A DNA stretch of 64,000 bases, from the NCBI RefSeq assembly GCF_006402735.1, contig NZ_CP017174.1, positions 5,025,001 to 5,089,000 of the forward strand, given 5' to 3'. This DNA comes from Myxococcus xanthus. GTDB lineage: Bacteria > Myxococcota > Myxococcia > Myxococcales > Myxococcaceae. How positions within the stretch are numbered: the first letter of the stretch is position 1; each line of letters starts with the position of its first letter. A model generated the notes under the pieces. The model searched no databases and was not told where the DNA came from. It saw nothing but the letters and a program-made list of their open reading frames with translations. Position numbers and translations under genes: made by a program. Below are positions 26,220 to 35,121 of the stretch, in pieces.

Positions 26220-27509
26220 ATGAATGTGCAACAACCCGTGACGATCCTGCCGTGGCTGAGCGCGCTTCAACGCCAGCTGGAGCCCTGGCCGATGGCCTGG
26301 CCGGTCACTGTGCTGGCGGCGCTGCTGGGGGTGGCCTGGCTGGCCAACTTCGTCACCAAGAAGATCCTGCTGCGCGGCCTGCACCATGTGATCGAGCGGC
26401 TGTCCGGCCCCGAGCACGACACCCGGCTGGCCTTGCGCGCGGTGGAGCGCCTGTCCAACGTGGTGCCGTCGGTGGTGATCGCCTCCGGGCTGTCGCTGGT
26501 GCCGGGTCTGCCGGCAGCGCTGGTGGTCCTGCTCCAGGGCGCCTGCCACGTGTGGACAGTGGCCACGCTCGCGCTGGCCGCCAGCCATGCCTTCGACGCT
26601 TCCAACGCGTTCTACGAACGCCGCCCGGATGCGCGGAACAAGCCGATCAAGGGCTACCTGCAGGTGGCCAAGATCATCGTCTTCGTACTGGCCGGCCTGT
26701 CCATCGTGGCCACCCTGGCCGGCGTGAAGCTGCTGCATGTGCTCACCGGTCTGGGCGCGGCCACGGCGGTGCTGATGCTGATCTTCCAGGACACGCTCCT
26801 GTCGCTGGTGGCCAGCGTGCAGATCAGCGGCGATGGTCGCGTGCGCATCGGTGACTGGATCGAGATGCCCAGCCAGAACGCCGACGGTGATGTGATCGAT
26901 ATTGCCCTGCACACGGTGACGGTGCAGAACTGGGACAAGACCATCACCACCATCCCGACCAAGAAGTTGATCAGCGACTCGTTCAAGAACTGGCGCGGCA
27001 TGCGGCAGAGCGGTGGCCGCCGGATCAAGCGCTCGATCTACCTGGATCAGCACAGCGTGCGCTTCCTGGATGATGCGTTGCAGCCACGCATCTACCAGTT
27101 CGCATTGCTCGATGATTACCTGGCCAGCAAGCGCGAGGAGCTGGGGCAGTGGAATGCCCAAGTGGCCGCCGTGCATCCCGAGCCCGTCAATGCCCGCCGG
27201 CTGACCAACCTGGGCACGTTCCGCGCCTATGTGGAGCGCTACCTGCGCACCCACCCGCGCATCAACCAGAACATGACCCTACTGGTGCGTCAGATGGCAC
27301 CGACCGAGCACGGCCTGCCCCTGGAGATCTACTGTTTCACCGCCTCCACGGCCTGGGCCGAGTACGAGGCGACCCAGTCGGACATCTTCGACCACCTGCT
27401 GGCGATCCTGCCCGAGTTCGGTCTGCGCGTGTTCCAGCAGTCCTCCGATGCGATGTTCATGGGCTTGCAGCGCGCCCAGGACTGTGCCACGCCGGTGGTG
27501 CGCGGCTGA
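26220..27509 (+). CDS. YbdG/MscS-family mechanosensitive channel, Xanthomonadaceae-type
   Basis: 429 residues. Several N-terminal membrane segments (about residues 20-45, 80-110, 130-165, 175-205), then the MscS core: GAATAVLMLIFQDTLLSLVA near 178, the beta domain VRIGDWIEMP near 204, DGDVIDIALHTVTVQNWDKT near 216 and IPTKKLISDSFKNW near 237, and a long C-terminal domain. Members such as E. coli YbdG respond to membrane tension in the inner membrane. SD aaggaggt 11 bp before ATG 26220. Wording of the protein and the folB/PQQ-dehydrogenase neighbours are those of Xanthomonadaceae, not myxobacteria, so the gene arrived by transfer and looks intact. Confidence 0.88.
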   Translation: MNVQQPVTILPWLSALQRQLEPWPMAWPVTVLAALLGVAWLANFVTKKILLRGLHHVIERLSGPEHDTRLALRAVERLSNVVPSVVIASGLSLVPGLPAALVVLLQGACHVWTVATLALAASHAFDASNAFYERRPDARNKPIKGYLQVAKIIVFVLAGLSIVATLAGVKLLHVLTGLGAATAVLMLIFQDTLLSLVASVQISGDGRVRIGDWIEMPSQNADGDVIDIALHTVTVQNWDKTITTIPTKKLISDSFKNWRGMRQSGGRRIKRSIYLDQHSVRFLDDALQPRIYQFALLDDYLASKREELGQWNAQVAAVHPEPVNARRLTNLGTFRAYVERYLRTHPRINQNMTLLVRQMAPTEHGLPLEIYCFTASTAWAEYEATQSDIFDHLLAILPEFGLRVFQQSSDAMFMGLQRAQDCATPVVRG

Positions 27510-27543
27510 GAGGCTGGGCCTGCCGACCCGGTGTCATCCACGC

Positions 27544-27570
27544 AAAAGGCCGGGCAATGCCCGGCCTTTT
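27544..27570. terminator. Rho-independent terminator, A/T-flanked 12-bp stem
   Basis: aaaaggccgggc-aat-gcccggcctttt: perfect 12-bp stem, 3-nt loop, with T-run on both strands. It separates the channel gene from the convergent dehydrogenase end. Clean A/T-flanked terminators of this kind are otherwise rare in this window, which fits the foreign origin of the block. Confidence 0.9.
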
Positions 27571-27586
27571 ACGTGTGCGAAGGCGC

Positions 27587-27687
27587 TTACTGGCCCTTGG
27601 GCGTGAGCTTGAGCAGGCGGCCGGCCTTGCCGTCCTGGAGCAGCCAGATGGCGCCATCCGGGCCCTGTCCGACCTCGCGGATGCGCT
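27587..27687 (-). pseudogene. PQQ-dependent sugar dehydrogenase, 3' fragment
   Basis: Last ~33 codons on the minus strand: [33 protein letters not shown], stop TAA at 27587. This is the usual end of aldose sugar (soluble glucose/sorbosone-type) dehydrogenases ('RIRDVxxGPDGxLYxLTD...GxLxRLxP'). The gene is cut at 27688, exactly where an IS66 left end begins. Confidence 0.7.
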
Positions 27688-28016
27688 GTATCCGTCCGGC
27701 CAACGACGTGCTGAGAGACGTTGAGTGAGGAGTCGGCGCCGAGGACCCTGGCGTGCATGTCGAAGCCGGTGGAGAAGCAGGAGTGGTTCCGGGTCGCCGA
27801 AGCCTTCGAGGCGAGCGGGCTGACGCAGAAGGCGTTCTCGCGGCAAAGAGGGCTGCGGCTCAGCACGTTGCAGTCGTGGGTGTGCCGGCGTCGACGTCAG
27901 TAGTCCGAGAAGCCGGAGCAGGTGCGCCTGCTGCCGGTGGAGGTAGCTGTCGCGCCGCAGCTGAGTACGAAGCTGCTCGAGGTGGTGCTGGCCAGCGGAG
28001 CGCGCCTGCGGTTCTC
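27688..28016 (+). mobile_element. IS66 left end with broken tnpA
   Basis: Starts with the left inverted repeat gtatccgtccggccaacgac (27688 on) and continues as in the complete copy. The tnpA frame starting at 27757 ([20 protein letters not shown]) matches the complete copy's TnpA but has an in-frame TAG at 27901; the rest, EQVRLLPVEVAVAPQ...LEVVLASGARLRF, remains readable until 28016, where a right end of another IS66 takes over. Confidence 0.75.
27757..28016 (+). pseudogene. tnpA: IS66 tnpA with in-frame amber stop
   Basis: TnpA of the IS66 family, homologous to the intact TnpA at 30465-30779. TAG at 27901-27903 replaces a residue after RRRRQ, and the last ~15 codons of the gene are missing at the junction with the next IS66 end. 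Inactive. Confidence 0.75.
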
Positions 28017-28165
28017 GTAACCGTCCGGCCAGTGACGTGGCGTGAGCGGTTGCAGACGGACGAGGACCGTGGTCGGCGTACGCCGTGAGGATTCAGAGAC
28101 TGGGCTGGAGGCGTGAGTCGGGCGGGTCGGCGGCGCGTCGCCGCTTCCACTCGTGGAAGGTGATC
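28017..28165 (-). mobile_element. IS66 right-end fragment
   Basis: gtaaccgtccggccagtgac at 28017 is the right inverted repeat; it is followed by subterminal sequence and the 3' end of tnpC (gcttccactcgtgg near 28142) in the orientation of the complete copy, then breaks off. Confidence 0.7.
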
Positions 28166-28217
28166 TGCCCCCGTTCTTCGGACCACGCGTTACGAGAGTC
28201 CTGCGGCGCTGCTGATG

Positions 28218-28420
28218 CCGTGCTCGGAGGCGGCGCTGAGGAAGGCGGCCCTGGGCCGGAAGAATTTCCTCTTCGTCGGCCACGAGGCCGCGGGCGAAAA
28301 CCTCGCGGGCCGCTACGCCCTGGTTGCCACCTGCGAGGCCAACCAAGTCAATCCCGAGGCGTACCTCGCGGACGTCCTGCTGCGTGTGCAGTCGCACCCC
28401 AACTCGCGCATCAGTGTGAG
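28218..28420 (+). pseudogene. tnpC: IS66 tnpC C-terminal fragment, opposite orientation
   Basis: Plus-strand frame reads SEAALRKAALGRKNFLFVGH, EAAGENLAGRYALVATCEAN, QVNPEAYLADVLLRVQSHPN, the C-terminal part of the IS66 transposase containing the catalytic Glu region (AEAALRK in the intact copy). It is inverted relative to the complete IS66 copy that starts 24 bp further on. No N-terminal or central domain. Confidence 0.75.
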
Positions 28421-28527
28421 CTGCAGCCTCGTAACCGACCGACGTAACCGTCCGGCCAGTGATGTGGCGCGAGAGGTTGCAGGCGGACGAGTAGCGTGTT
28501 CGGCGGGCGCCGCGACGAGCGAGCTGT

Positions 28528-30048
28528 TCAGATGCAGAGCTGGAGAGGTGAGTTGGGCGGGTCGGCGATACGCCGTCGCTTCCACTCGTGGGGCAGCAGT
28601 TCGTCGATGCGGGAGTTGGGGTGCGTCTGAACGCGCAGCAGGACGTCCGCGAGGTATGCCTCGGGATTGACTTGGTTGGCCTCACAGGTGGCCACCAGCG
28701 CGTAGAGACCGGCCAGGTTCTCCCCCGCGGCCTCGTGGCCGACGAAGAGAAAATTCTTCCTCCCCAGGGCGGCCTTTCTCAGCGCCGCCTCCGCGCGGTT
28801 GTTGTCCAGGGGTAGGCGCTCATTCTCGACGAAGCGCGTGAGGGCCGCCCACTGCTTGAGGGCGTAGGAAATAGCCTGGCCCAGCGGACTCTTGGGTGGG
28901 TGCCGCGGCGTCTGTTCTTCAAGCCAGACGTGCAGTCGCGCGAGGACGGGGGCGCTGTGCAATTGGCGCAGAGCGCGGTGGGCGGCGGTGCGCACCACGT
29001 CCGCGCCTCTCGCCTGGGCCTCCACTCGGTAGAGTTCGAGGATGAGGTCCATGGCATGGCGCGCTTCGGGCGCGGTGGCCAGCGCGTCGAAGAATCGGCG
29101 GCGGCAATGCGCCCAGCAGCCGACGCGCACCCGGCCCTGGGGCAGCGTCACCGCGTTGTAGCCGGTGTATGCGTCCACCACGAGCGCACTCGAGGTACCT
29201 CCCAGGACTTCCTTGGGCGTCCTGCTCGCCCGGCCCATGCTGAAGCGGTAACCAATGAGCCACTCACCGGCTTCGTTCTGGGTGAGGAAAGTCCAGAGGT
29301 AACCCAGCCGCGTCTTCTTCACGTCCAGCACGCGCAGAGGCGTCTCGTCCGCCCACACCACGTCCGCGGCTGCAATGCATTGCAGCAGGTGCTGCGACAG
29401 CGGCAGCAGCACCGAGGCGGCTTGGTGGAAGAGGTCCGTCAGCGTGCTGCGACTCATGGGGACGCCACTGCGCTCAACACGTTGGGCCAGCCGGTGCAGC
29501 GGCATGGCGTCGGCACACTTCGACGTCACCACATGCGCGATGAAGCCCGGGCCGTACTCGCCCCTGTCCACTACTCTGGCCGGAGGCGGGGCGGTGACGA
29601 CGCCCCGGCCGCACGCGCACGCCAGCACTTCCTGCACGTGCACTTGCTTCTCGAAGCGCGCCGGCACGTACTCGTACAGCACCGAAGCGCGGCCCTTGCC
29701 CAGTGGCTTCATGTCCTCGCCGCCACACGCAGGGCAGTGGCGCGCCTCGGTTGGCACCGCGTGGCGAATCTCCCGTGCGGGTGCCTCCTCCGCCTTCCGG
29801 GAGGCTCTCTCCCGGCGCTTCTGCTTCGCGGCCTCGGCCCGGGCCGCCGTCGAGTCCGCGTCCCCTCGCAGCTCGGCAGCCACTGTCGGCAACTTCTCCG
29901 CCCTGCGGCCGAAGACGTGACGCTGCAGGGCCGCCAACTGCCCCTTGAGTGCGTCCACCTCCCCGCCGATACGGCTCACCTCGGCCTTGAGTTCCTCCGC
30001 CTCCTCGCGCCAGGGGCAGAAGTGGTCTTGAGGGAGCTCTCGAGGCAC
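28528..30048 (-). CDS. tnpC: IS66 family transposase TnpC
   Basis: 506 residues. N-terminal leucine-zipper-like helix (EELKAEVSRIGGEVDALKGQ), zinc-finger region with CPACGGEDM near residue 116 and ACACGRG near 150, then the DDE domain: first Asp in VVWADETPLRV near 240, second Asp in ALVVDAYTGYNAV near 294, Glu in NNRAEAALRKAALGRKNF near 427. All three catalytic positions are present and the frame is undamaged, so the protein should be active. Length fits the family (~500-540). Confidence 0.92.
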   Translation of the reverse strand: MPRELPQDHFCPWREEAEELKAEVSRIGGEVDALKGQLAALQRHVFGRRAEKLPTVAAELRGDADSTAARAEAAKQKRRERASRKAEEAPAREIRHAVPTEARHCPACGGEDMKPLGKGRASVLYEYVPARFEKQVHVQEVLACACGRGVVTAPPPARVVDRGEYGPGFIAHVVTSKCADAMPLHRLAQRVERSGVPMSRSTLTDLFHQAASVLLPLSQHLLQCIAAADVVWADETPLRVLDVKKTRLGYLWTFLTQNEAGEWLIGYRFSMGRASRTPKEVLGGTSSALVVDAYTGYNAVTLPQGRVRVGCWAHCRRRFFDALATAPEARHAMDLILELYRVEAQARGADVVRTAAHRALRQLHSAPVLARLHVWLEEQTPRHPPKSPLGQAISYALKQWAALTRFVENERLPLDNNRAEAALRKAALGRKNFLFVGHEAAGENLAGLYALVATCEANQVNPEAYLADVLLRVQTHPNSRIDELLPHEWKRRRIADPPNSPLQLCI

Positions 30049-30094
30049 CCAGCTTCAACATGCCTCCGCCACGCTGCGTCCCGGGCCCGGCGCG

Positions 30095-30460
30095 TCAGGT
30101 GCCCGTGCGCCCGGGAGGCGTCCAGGCAGGCTGGCGCCTCACCTGCGCCACGTCAATGCCGTCCAGCAGCATCGCCAACTGCGTGGCGTCCAGGTGCACC
30201 ACCTGCGCGCCCGCGTCCACCGGTGGTAGGCGGAAGCGGCCCGTCTCCAGCCGCTTGTACAGCAGCACGAAGCCGCCTCGACTCCACGTCAGCACCTTGA
30301 CTCTGTCGCCCATGCGCGAGACGAAGGCGAAGAGGTGCCCCGAGTAGACGTCCTCGCCCCATGCGCTGCGCACCAGTGCCATCAGGCCGTCAATCGACTT
30401 ACGCATGTCCACCGGCTCTGTCGCCAGCACCACGCGCACCGAGGCTGGAAGGGCAAACAC
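30095..30460 (-). CDS. tnpB: IS66 family accessory protein TnpB
   Basis: 121 residues, full length. Family signature VVLATEPVDMRKSIDGLMAL near residue 10 and VKVLTWSRGGFVLLYKRLE near 54. TnpB is required with TnpA and TnpC for IS66 transposition; its biochemical role is not settled. It lies 4 bp after the tnpA stop, and tnpC starts 46 bp downstream. Confidence 0.92.
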   Translation of the reverse strand: MFALPASVRVVLATEPVDMRKSIDGLMALVRSAWGEDVYSGHLFAFVSRMGDRVKVLTWSRGGFVLLYKRLETGRFRLPPVDAGAQVVHLDATQLAMLLDGIDVAQVRRQPAWTPPGRTGT

Positions 30461-30464
30461 TGCC

Positions 30465-31286
<822 letters not shown>

Positions 31287-31445
31287 TGAGCCCTGCGAGA
31301 CTGGGAAACTCGGGCCGCTCGCGCCCGTGAGCGGGTTGACCCTGTGTGGCCGCATGTGCCCCCAGTGTGCCCCTCAAGCGGGGATGAGAACGGGACAAGA
31401 CGGGGGAAGACGGGATAGGGCGGACCAAACGAACCGACGTCAGAT

Positions 31446-31525
31446 CAAGGCGATAGTGGGTAACAGCGCGCCCTGCTTGGGGTTTCCTATCGCCTTGGCC
31501 GTGGGTTCGATTCCCGCCGCCTCCA
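31446..31525 (+). repeat. tRNA-like 3' end, left attachment-site copy
   Basis: 31503-31525 is the 23-mer starting gggttcgattcccgccgcct, i.e. a T-arm plus acceptor 3' strand ending in CCA, followed by a T-run. It recurs exactly at 34956-34978. Upstream is a hairpin with an 11-bp stem (31446-31456 with 31487-31497). No complete tRNA or tmRNA body is present, so this is a 3' fragment as left by site-specific integration. Which RNA gene it comes from I cannot tell. Confidence 0.6.
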
Positions 31526-31540
31526 CTTTTTAGTACGTCT

Positions 31541-31750
31541 TTACGGATGGTTAGCGGCTTCCTCCATCCGTGTTGCACGTATGTCGCACGCGGGCGCAAG
31601 CGGCAGGGGCCGGTCGAGAACACCGACCGCCTCTCGCCGCGTGTCGGGGCTCAGGTGGGCGTAGCGCTCGGTCATCTCGATGGTGACGTGTCCCATCAAC
31701 TCCTGAATGACCTTGAGCGGAACGCCCCGCATGGCGAGGTGGCTAGCATT
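31541..31750 (-). pseudogene. Tyrosine recombinase (integrase), 3' fragment
   Basis: 69 codons on the minus strand: SHLAMRGVPLKVIQELMGHV, TIEMTERYAHLSPDTRREAV, then CDIRATRMEEAANHP and stop. Contains the last two catalytic positions of phage-type integrases (His in LMGH, Tyr in ERYAHLSPD); everything before the HxxR box is missing. It ends 16 bp from the tRNA-like 3' end, the normal position for an integrase at its own attachment site. Upstream it is cut where the ferredoxin-reductase gene begins. Confidence 0.8.
31571..31588. repeat. 18-bp direct repeat, left copy
   Basis: tgttgcacgtatgtcgca, identical at 34810-34827. In the left copy it encodes CDIRAT of the integrase C-terminus. The two copies bracket the ferredoxin-reductase/P450 module. 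Confidence 0.7.
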
Positions 31751-31826
31751 CCCTTCGAACTTCCGGCCCATTCCTCCCGTGCGCCTCCCATGCGAAATGC
31801 CACCCCTTTGAGGAGGCCGTGTGCCC

Positions 31827-33464
31827 ATGAGAGTCGTCGTCGACCTCACCCGCTGCCAGGGGTATGCGCAGTGCGCCTTCCTTGCGCCGAGCGTGTTCAG
31901 GATGCAGAGCGGGGATGCGCTGCTGTACGACTCCAACCCCGACGACGCCCTTCGTGAGCAGATCAAGCGAGCCGCTGCGGCGTGCCCCGTCCAGGCCATC
32001 CACATTGGCGGGATGGGCACCCTGGCGGCGATGCGGAAAGAGCCTGCACAGCGACGGAAGCCCAGGGGGCCCGTGCGTCTCACCGACGCGGAAGCGGCGT
32101 TCAAGCGCGGTGGCCGCATCGTTATCGTCGGCGCATCCCTGGCCGGGTTGACTGCCGCCCTCATGCTCCGCACCCAAGGCTTTGCTGGGTCGTTGACCCT
32201 CATCGGGGATGAGGCCTACGACCCGTACGACCGGCCGCCGCTCTCCAAGCAGGTCCTGACAGGTTGGGTGAAGGCAGACCACACCCTATTGCCTTACAGC
32301 GACGAGCTCGATGCGGACTGGCACCTGGGAGTCCGTGCCATGGGACTGGACCTGGCCGGCAGGCAGGTCCTCCTTGCTGACGGGAACAGGGTCCAGTTCG
32401 ACCGGTTGCTGATTGCGACGGGGGCGCGTGCCCGGCCGTGGCCCAACGACGCGGAGGCGTCGCTGGAGGGCGTAGAGGTGGTGCGCACCCGCGACGATGC
32501 GGCCCAGTTGCAGCGCCGTCTGGCCGCCAGACCCGGCCGGGTTCTGGTCATCGGCGGCGGGTTCACCGGCTCGGAGGTCGCCTCCGCGTGCCGCGAGCTG
32601 GGTCTGCCGGTGACCGTCACGGAGCGGGGGGCCACTCCACTGGTGGGGGCGCTCGGCGGAGTTGTCGGGGCGGTCGCAGCCGCCTTGCAACGCGACCATG
32701 GCGTCGACCTGCGCTGCGGCGTCACCGTCACGCGGCTGGAGGGGGATGCAAACGGGAGGCTGCGGCGGGCCCACTTCTCCGACGGCTCGACACTGAACGT
32801 CGACGTGGCCGTGGTCGCGCTAGGGGCGATCCGCAACGTGGAGTGGCTGCGCGACTCGGGGCTGGCGGTGACTCGATGGGGGGTGGCCTGTGATGCGGCC
32901 TGCCACGCGTTCGACATCAACGGCCTGGTGACCGGGAACATCTTCGTCGCCGGGGACGTGGCCCGCGTCCCTCACCCGATCTACGACTACCAGTTCCTGT
33001 CCCTCGAGCACTGGGGCAACGCGGTCACCCAGGCCAAAATTGCGGCCCACAACATGCTCAGCCCGGAAGCGGACCGCTGGCCACACCTGGCCATCCCCAC
33101 CTTCTGGTCCACGCAATTCGGCGTCAACATCAAATCGGTGGGTGTGCCGACCTTCTCGGACGCGCTCGTCATCACCCAGGGCTCACTCGCCGAGCGCCGA
33201 TTCGTCGCCGTCTACGGCTACAAGGGGCGTGTCACCGCCGCGGTCGCTTTCGACCAGCCCAAATGGCTGGAGTTCTACCAGGGCTTGATCGATGCGGCCG
33301 CGCCGTTCCCGCCCGCCTTCCGCACCGTCCATCAGCCCGCCGAGATGCGGCCCGTCCCTCCCGAATTTCCGAAACGGGCCGTGTCCGACCAGGAGGCCAC
33401 CGTCATGGTCACCGGCCGTGAACCCTACGAGCGGCGGGTCCGGTGGGTGTACCGGCACCTTTGA
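31827..33464 (+). CDS. Ferredoxin fused to FAD-dependent ferredoxin reductase
   Basis: 545 residues. Residues 1-65 are a small 3Fe-4S/4Fe-4S ferredoxin of the P450-redox type (DLTRCQGYAQCAFLAPSVF, then ACPVQAIHI). From residue ~97 a putidaredoxin-reductase-like flavoprotein: GGRIVIVGASLAGLTAA (FAD), YDRPPLSKQVL near 137, VLVIGGGFTGSEVASACREL (NAD(P)H) near 239, and NIFVAGDVARVPHP near 373. It transfers electrons from NAD(P)H through FAD and the cluster to the P450 encoded 58 bp downstream. The in-line ferredoxin makes a self-sufficient donor. Start ATG 31827 has GAGGAGG ten bases upstream; GTG 31821 is possible. Resembles actinobacterial systems. Confidence 0.9.
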   Translation: MRVVVDLTRCQGYAQCAFLAPSVFRMQSGDALLYDSNPDDALREQIKRAAAACPVQAIHIGGMGTLAAMRKEPAQRRKPRGPVRLTDAEAAFKRGGRIVIVGASLAGLTAALMLRTQGFAGSLTLIGDEAYDPYDRPPLSKQVLTGWVKADHTLLPYSDELDADWHLGVRAMGLDLAGRQVLLADGNRVQFDRLLIATGARARPWPNDAEASLEGVEVVRTRDDAAQLQRRLAARPGRVLVIGGGFTGSEVASACRELGLPVTVTERGATPLVGALGGVVGAVAAALQRDHGVDLRCGVTVTRLEGDANGRLRRAHFSDGSTLNVDVAVVALGAIRNVEWLRDSGLAVTRWGVACDAACHAFDINGLVTGNIFVAGDVARVPHPIYDYQFLSLEHWGNAVTQAKIAAHNMLSPEADRWPHLAIPTFWSTQFGVNIKSVGVPTFSDALVITQGSLAERRFVAVYGYKGRVTAAVAFDQPKWLEFYQGLIDAAAPFPPAFRTVHQPAEMRPVPPEFPKRAVSDQEATVMVTGREPYERRVRWVYRHL

Positions 33465-33522
33465 GCCGAGTGTCGGCAGCCGCGTCACCCCACCCCTCCA
33501 ACGGACTCAAGGAGACCGCTTC

Positions 33523-34767
33523 ATGGCACAGGCCAGCATCTTCGAGCAGATCCTCGACCCGGCCAACCGGGCCAACCCCTACCCGCTCTACGCCGAGTTG
33601 CGGAAGACTCCCGTGGCGCGCGAGGCCGACGGCACGTACATCGTCAGCACCTACGATGAGATTGTCGCGTTGCTCCACGACCCACGGGTCAGCTCCGACA
33701 TACGCAACCTCGTCCGGCAGGCCGGTGCCACGCCCTCCCCCCAGGAGGGCCCTCCAGGGCTGCCAGAGCCCTTCATCCGGCGCGACCCTCCCGACCACGA
33801 CCGGCTCCGGAAGCTGGCGATGAGGCCCTTCGGGCCGCCGCACACCCCCGGACGCATTGATGCCCTTCGTCCCTGGCTGGTCGAGACCACCACGGGCCTG
33901 CTTGACGCGCTCGCGGGCAAGAACCAGGTCGACATCGTCGGCGACGTGGCCTACCCATTCCCTGTGACTGTCATCTGCAAGCTGCTGGGAGTCCCTCGCG
34001 AGGACGAATCGCGCTTTCACGAGTTGGCCGACGCGGGCATCGAGACCCTTGACCCCACCACAGGGACGATCGAGCAGCGAAAGGCCAAGCGCGACCGGAC
34101 GAAAGCGGAGCTGGGGCAGTACCTCGCTGCGCTCGCCGATGCCCACCTGCGCCAGCCCGGCGGCGACCTGCTCTCCGGGTTCCTGACGGATAACGGCCCC
34201 AACGGGCGGATGTCGCGGGAAGAGGTGTTGAGCACCGCCGCGTTGCTGCTCGTCGCTGGCCATGAGACCACCGTCAACCTCATCGCCAATGGCATGCTCA
34301 CCCTGCTGCGCCACCCCGGCGTGTTCGAGCGGCTGCGCCGCGAGCCCGAGCTGAGCATCCCGCTGGTCGAGGAGCTGCTGCGCTATGAACCACCGGTGCA
34401 GTTCCTGCCTGACCGCGTCACTCTGGCCGACATCGACATTGCCGGCACCACCATTCCCCAGGGCTCGCCGCTCGTGCTGATGCTCGCTGCGGGCAGCCGC
34501 GACCCAGAGCGCTTCGACGACCCCGACCGCTTCATGCCCGACCGGCCCAACAACTCGCACCTGGGCTTCGGCAGTGGCATTCACTACTGCTTTGGTGCAC
34601 CGCTTGCCCGGTTGGAGGCACAGATTGCCTTGACCGAACTCGCCTGCCGCCTTGAGCACCCCAGGCTCGTTGCCGACCCGCCCCCCTACCGGCCCAACCC
34701 GACCTTGCGAGGTCCCCTCCACCTCCTCGTCGAGGTCGACGGCATCCGGGCGGCGGGCGTGCGATAG
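33523..34767 (+). CDS. Cytochrome P450
   Basis: 414 residues. I-helix AGHETTVNL near residue 246, ExxR in EELLRYEPP near 284 (E-x-x-R), and the heme loop GFGSGIHYCFGAPLARLE near 349-366 with the axial cysteine in HYCFG. A soluble class I bacterial P450, no membrane anchor. It follows the ferredoxin-reductase fusion, which should supply electrons. SD caaggaga eight bases before ATG 33523. Substrate cannot be predicted; there is no biosynthetic cluster next to it. Sits inside the att-like repeats, so it was probably delivered by the integrated element. Confidence 0.92.
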   Translation: MAQASIFEQILDPANRANPYPLYAELRKTPVAREADGTYIVSTYDEIVALLHDPRVSSDIRNLVRQAGATPSPQEGPPGLPEPFIRRDPPDHDRLRKLAMRPFGPPHTPGRIDALRPWLVETTTGLLDALAGKNQVDIVGDVAYPFPVTVICKLLGVPREDESRFHELADAGIETLDPTTGTIEQRKAKRDRTKAELGQYLAALADAHLRQPGGDLLSGFLTDNGPNGRMSREEVLSTAALLLVAGHETTVNLIANGMLTLLRHPGVFERLRREPELSIPLVEELLRYEPPVQFLPDRVTLADIDIAGTTIPQGSPLVLMLAAGSRDPERFDDPDRFMPDRPNNSHLGFGSGIHYCFGAPLARLEAQIALTELACRLEHPRLVADPPPYRPNPTLRGPLHLLVEVDGIRAAGVR

Positions 34768-34809
34768 CGTCTGCCCCGGCTCACTGACCAAAGGCGACGG
34801 GCTTCGCCA

Positions 34810-34978
34810 TGTTGCACGTATGTCGCAGGAACGTGCGGAATGGGCTGGAACAGGACGGGACGAGACGGGACGCGGCGGGATACCGACTCCTAAGCATTCC
34901 GGGCGGTTACGAGGTAAGGGCGCGATTCTGCTAGAGGTTTCGCACCGCCCGGCGCGGGTTCGATTCCCGCCGCCTCCA
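34810..34978 (+). repeat. Right copy of att-like repeats and tRNA-like 3' end
   Basis: 34810-34827 repeats the 18-mer tgttgcacgtatgtcgca. 34899-34952 is a hairpin (stem ccgggcggt/accgcccgg) whose inner sequence resembles that of the left copy (ggtaa..gcgcg..ctgct..ggtttc), and 34956-34978 is the exact 23-mer T-arm/acceptor end. Together with 31446-31588 these form direct repeats bracketing a ~3.4 kb module. Confidence 0.6.
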
Positions 34979-35121
34979 ACTCTCACCGGCGGAGGCTGGT
35001 TGCTAACAGGCTCCGGCATGAAAATCTGCGCGGCCTCCGCTCAATATCTTGCCAGCCAGGGCACGCTTGAAGAGCCGTGGACGGTCAAGCAGGTGCTCCC
35101 CTGCGCCCCTGCGTCCTTCAT

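Noticed and set aside
31446-31525. Complete tRNA gene
   Set aside because: Only the T-arm and 3' acceptor strand are present; there is no 5' acceptor strand (ggaggcg), D-arm or anticodon arm with correct pairing within 100 bp.
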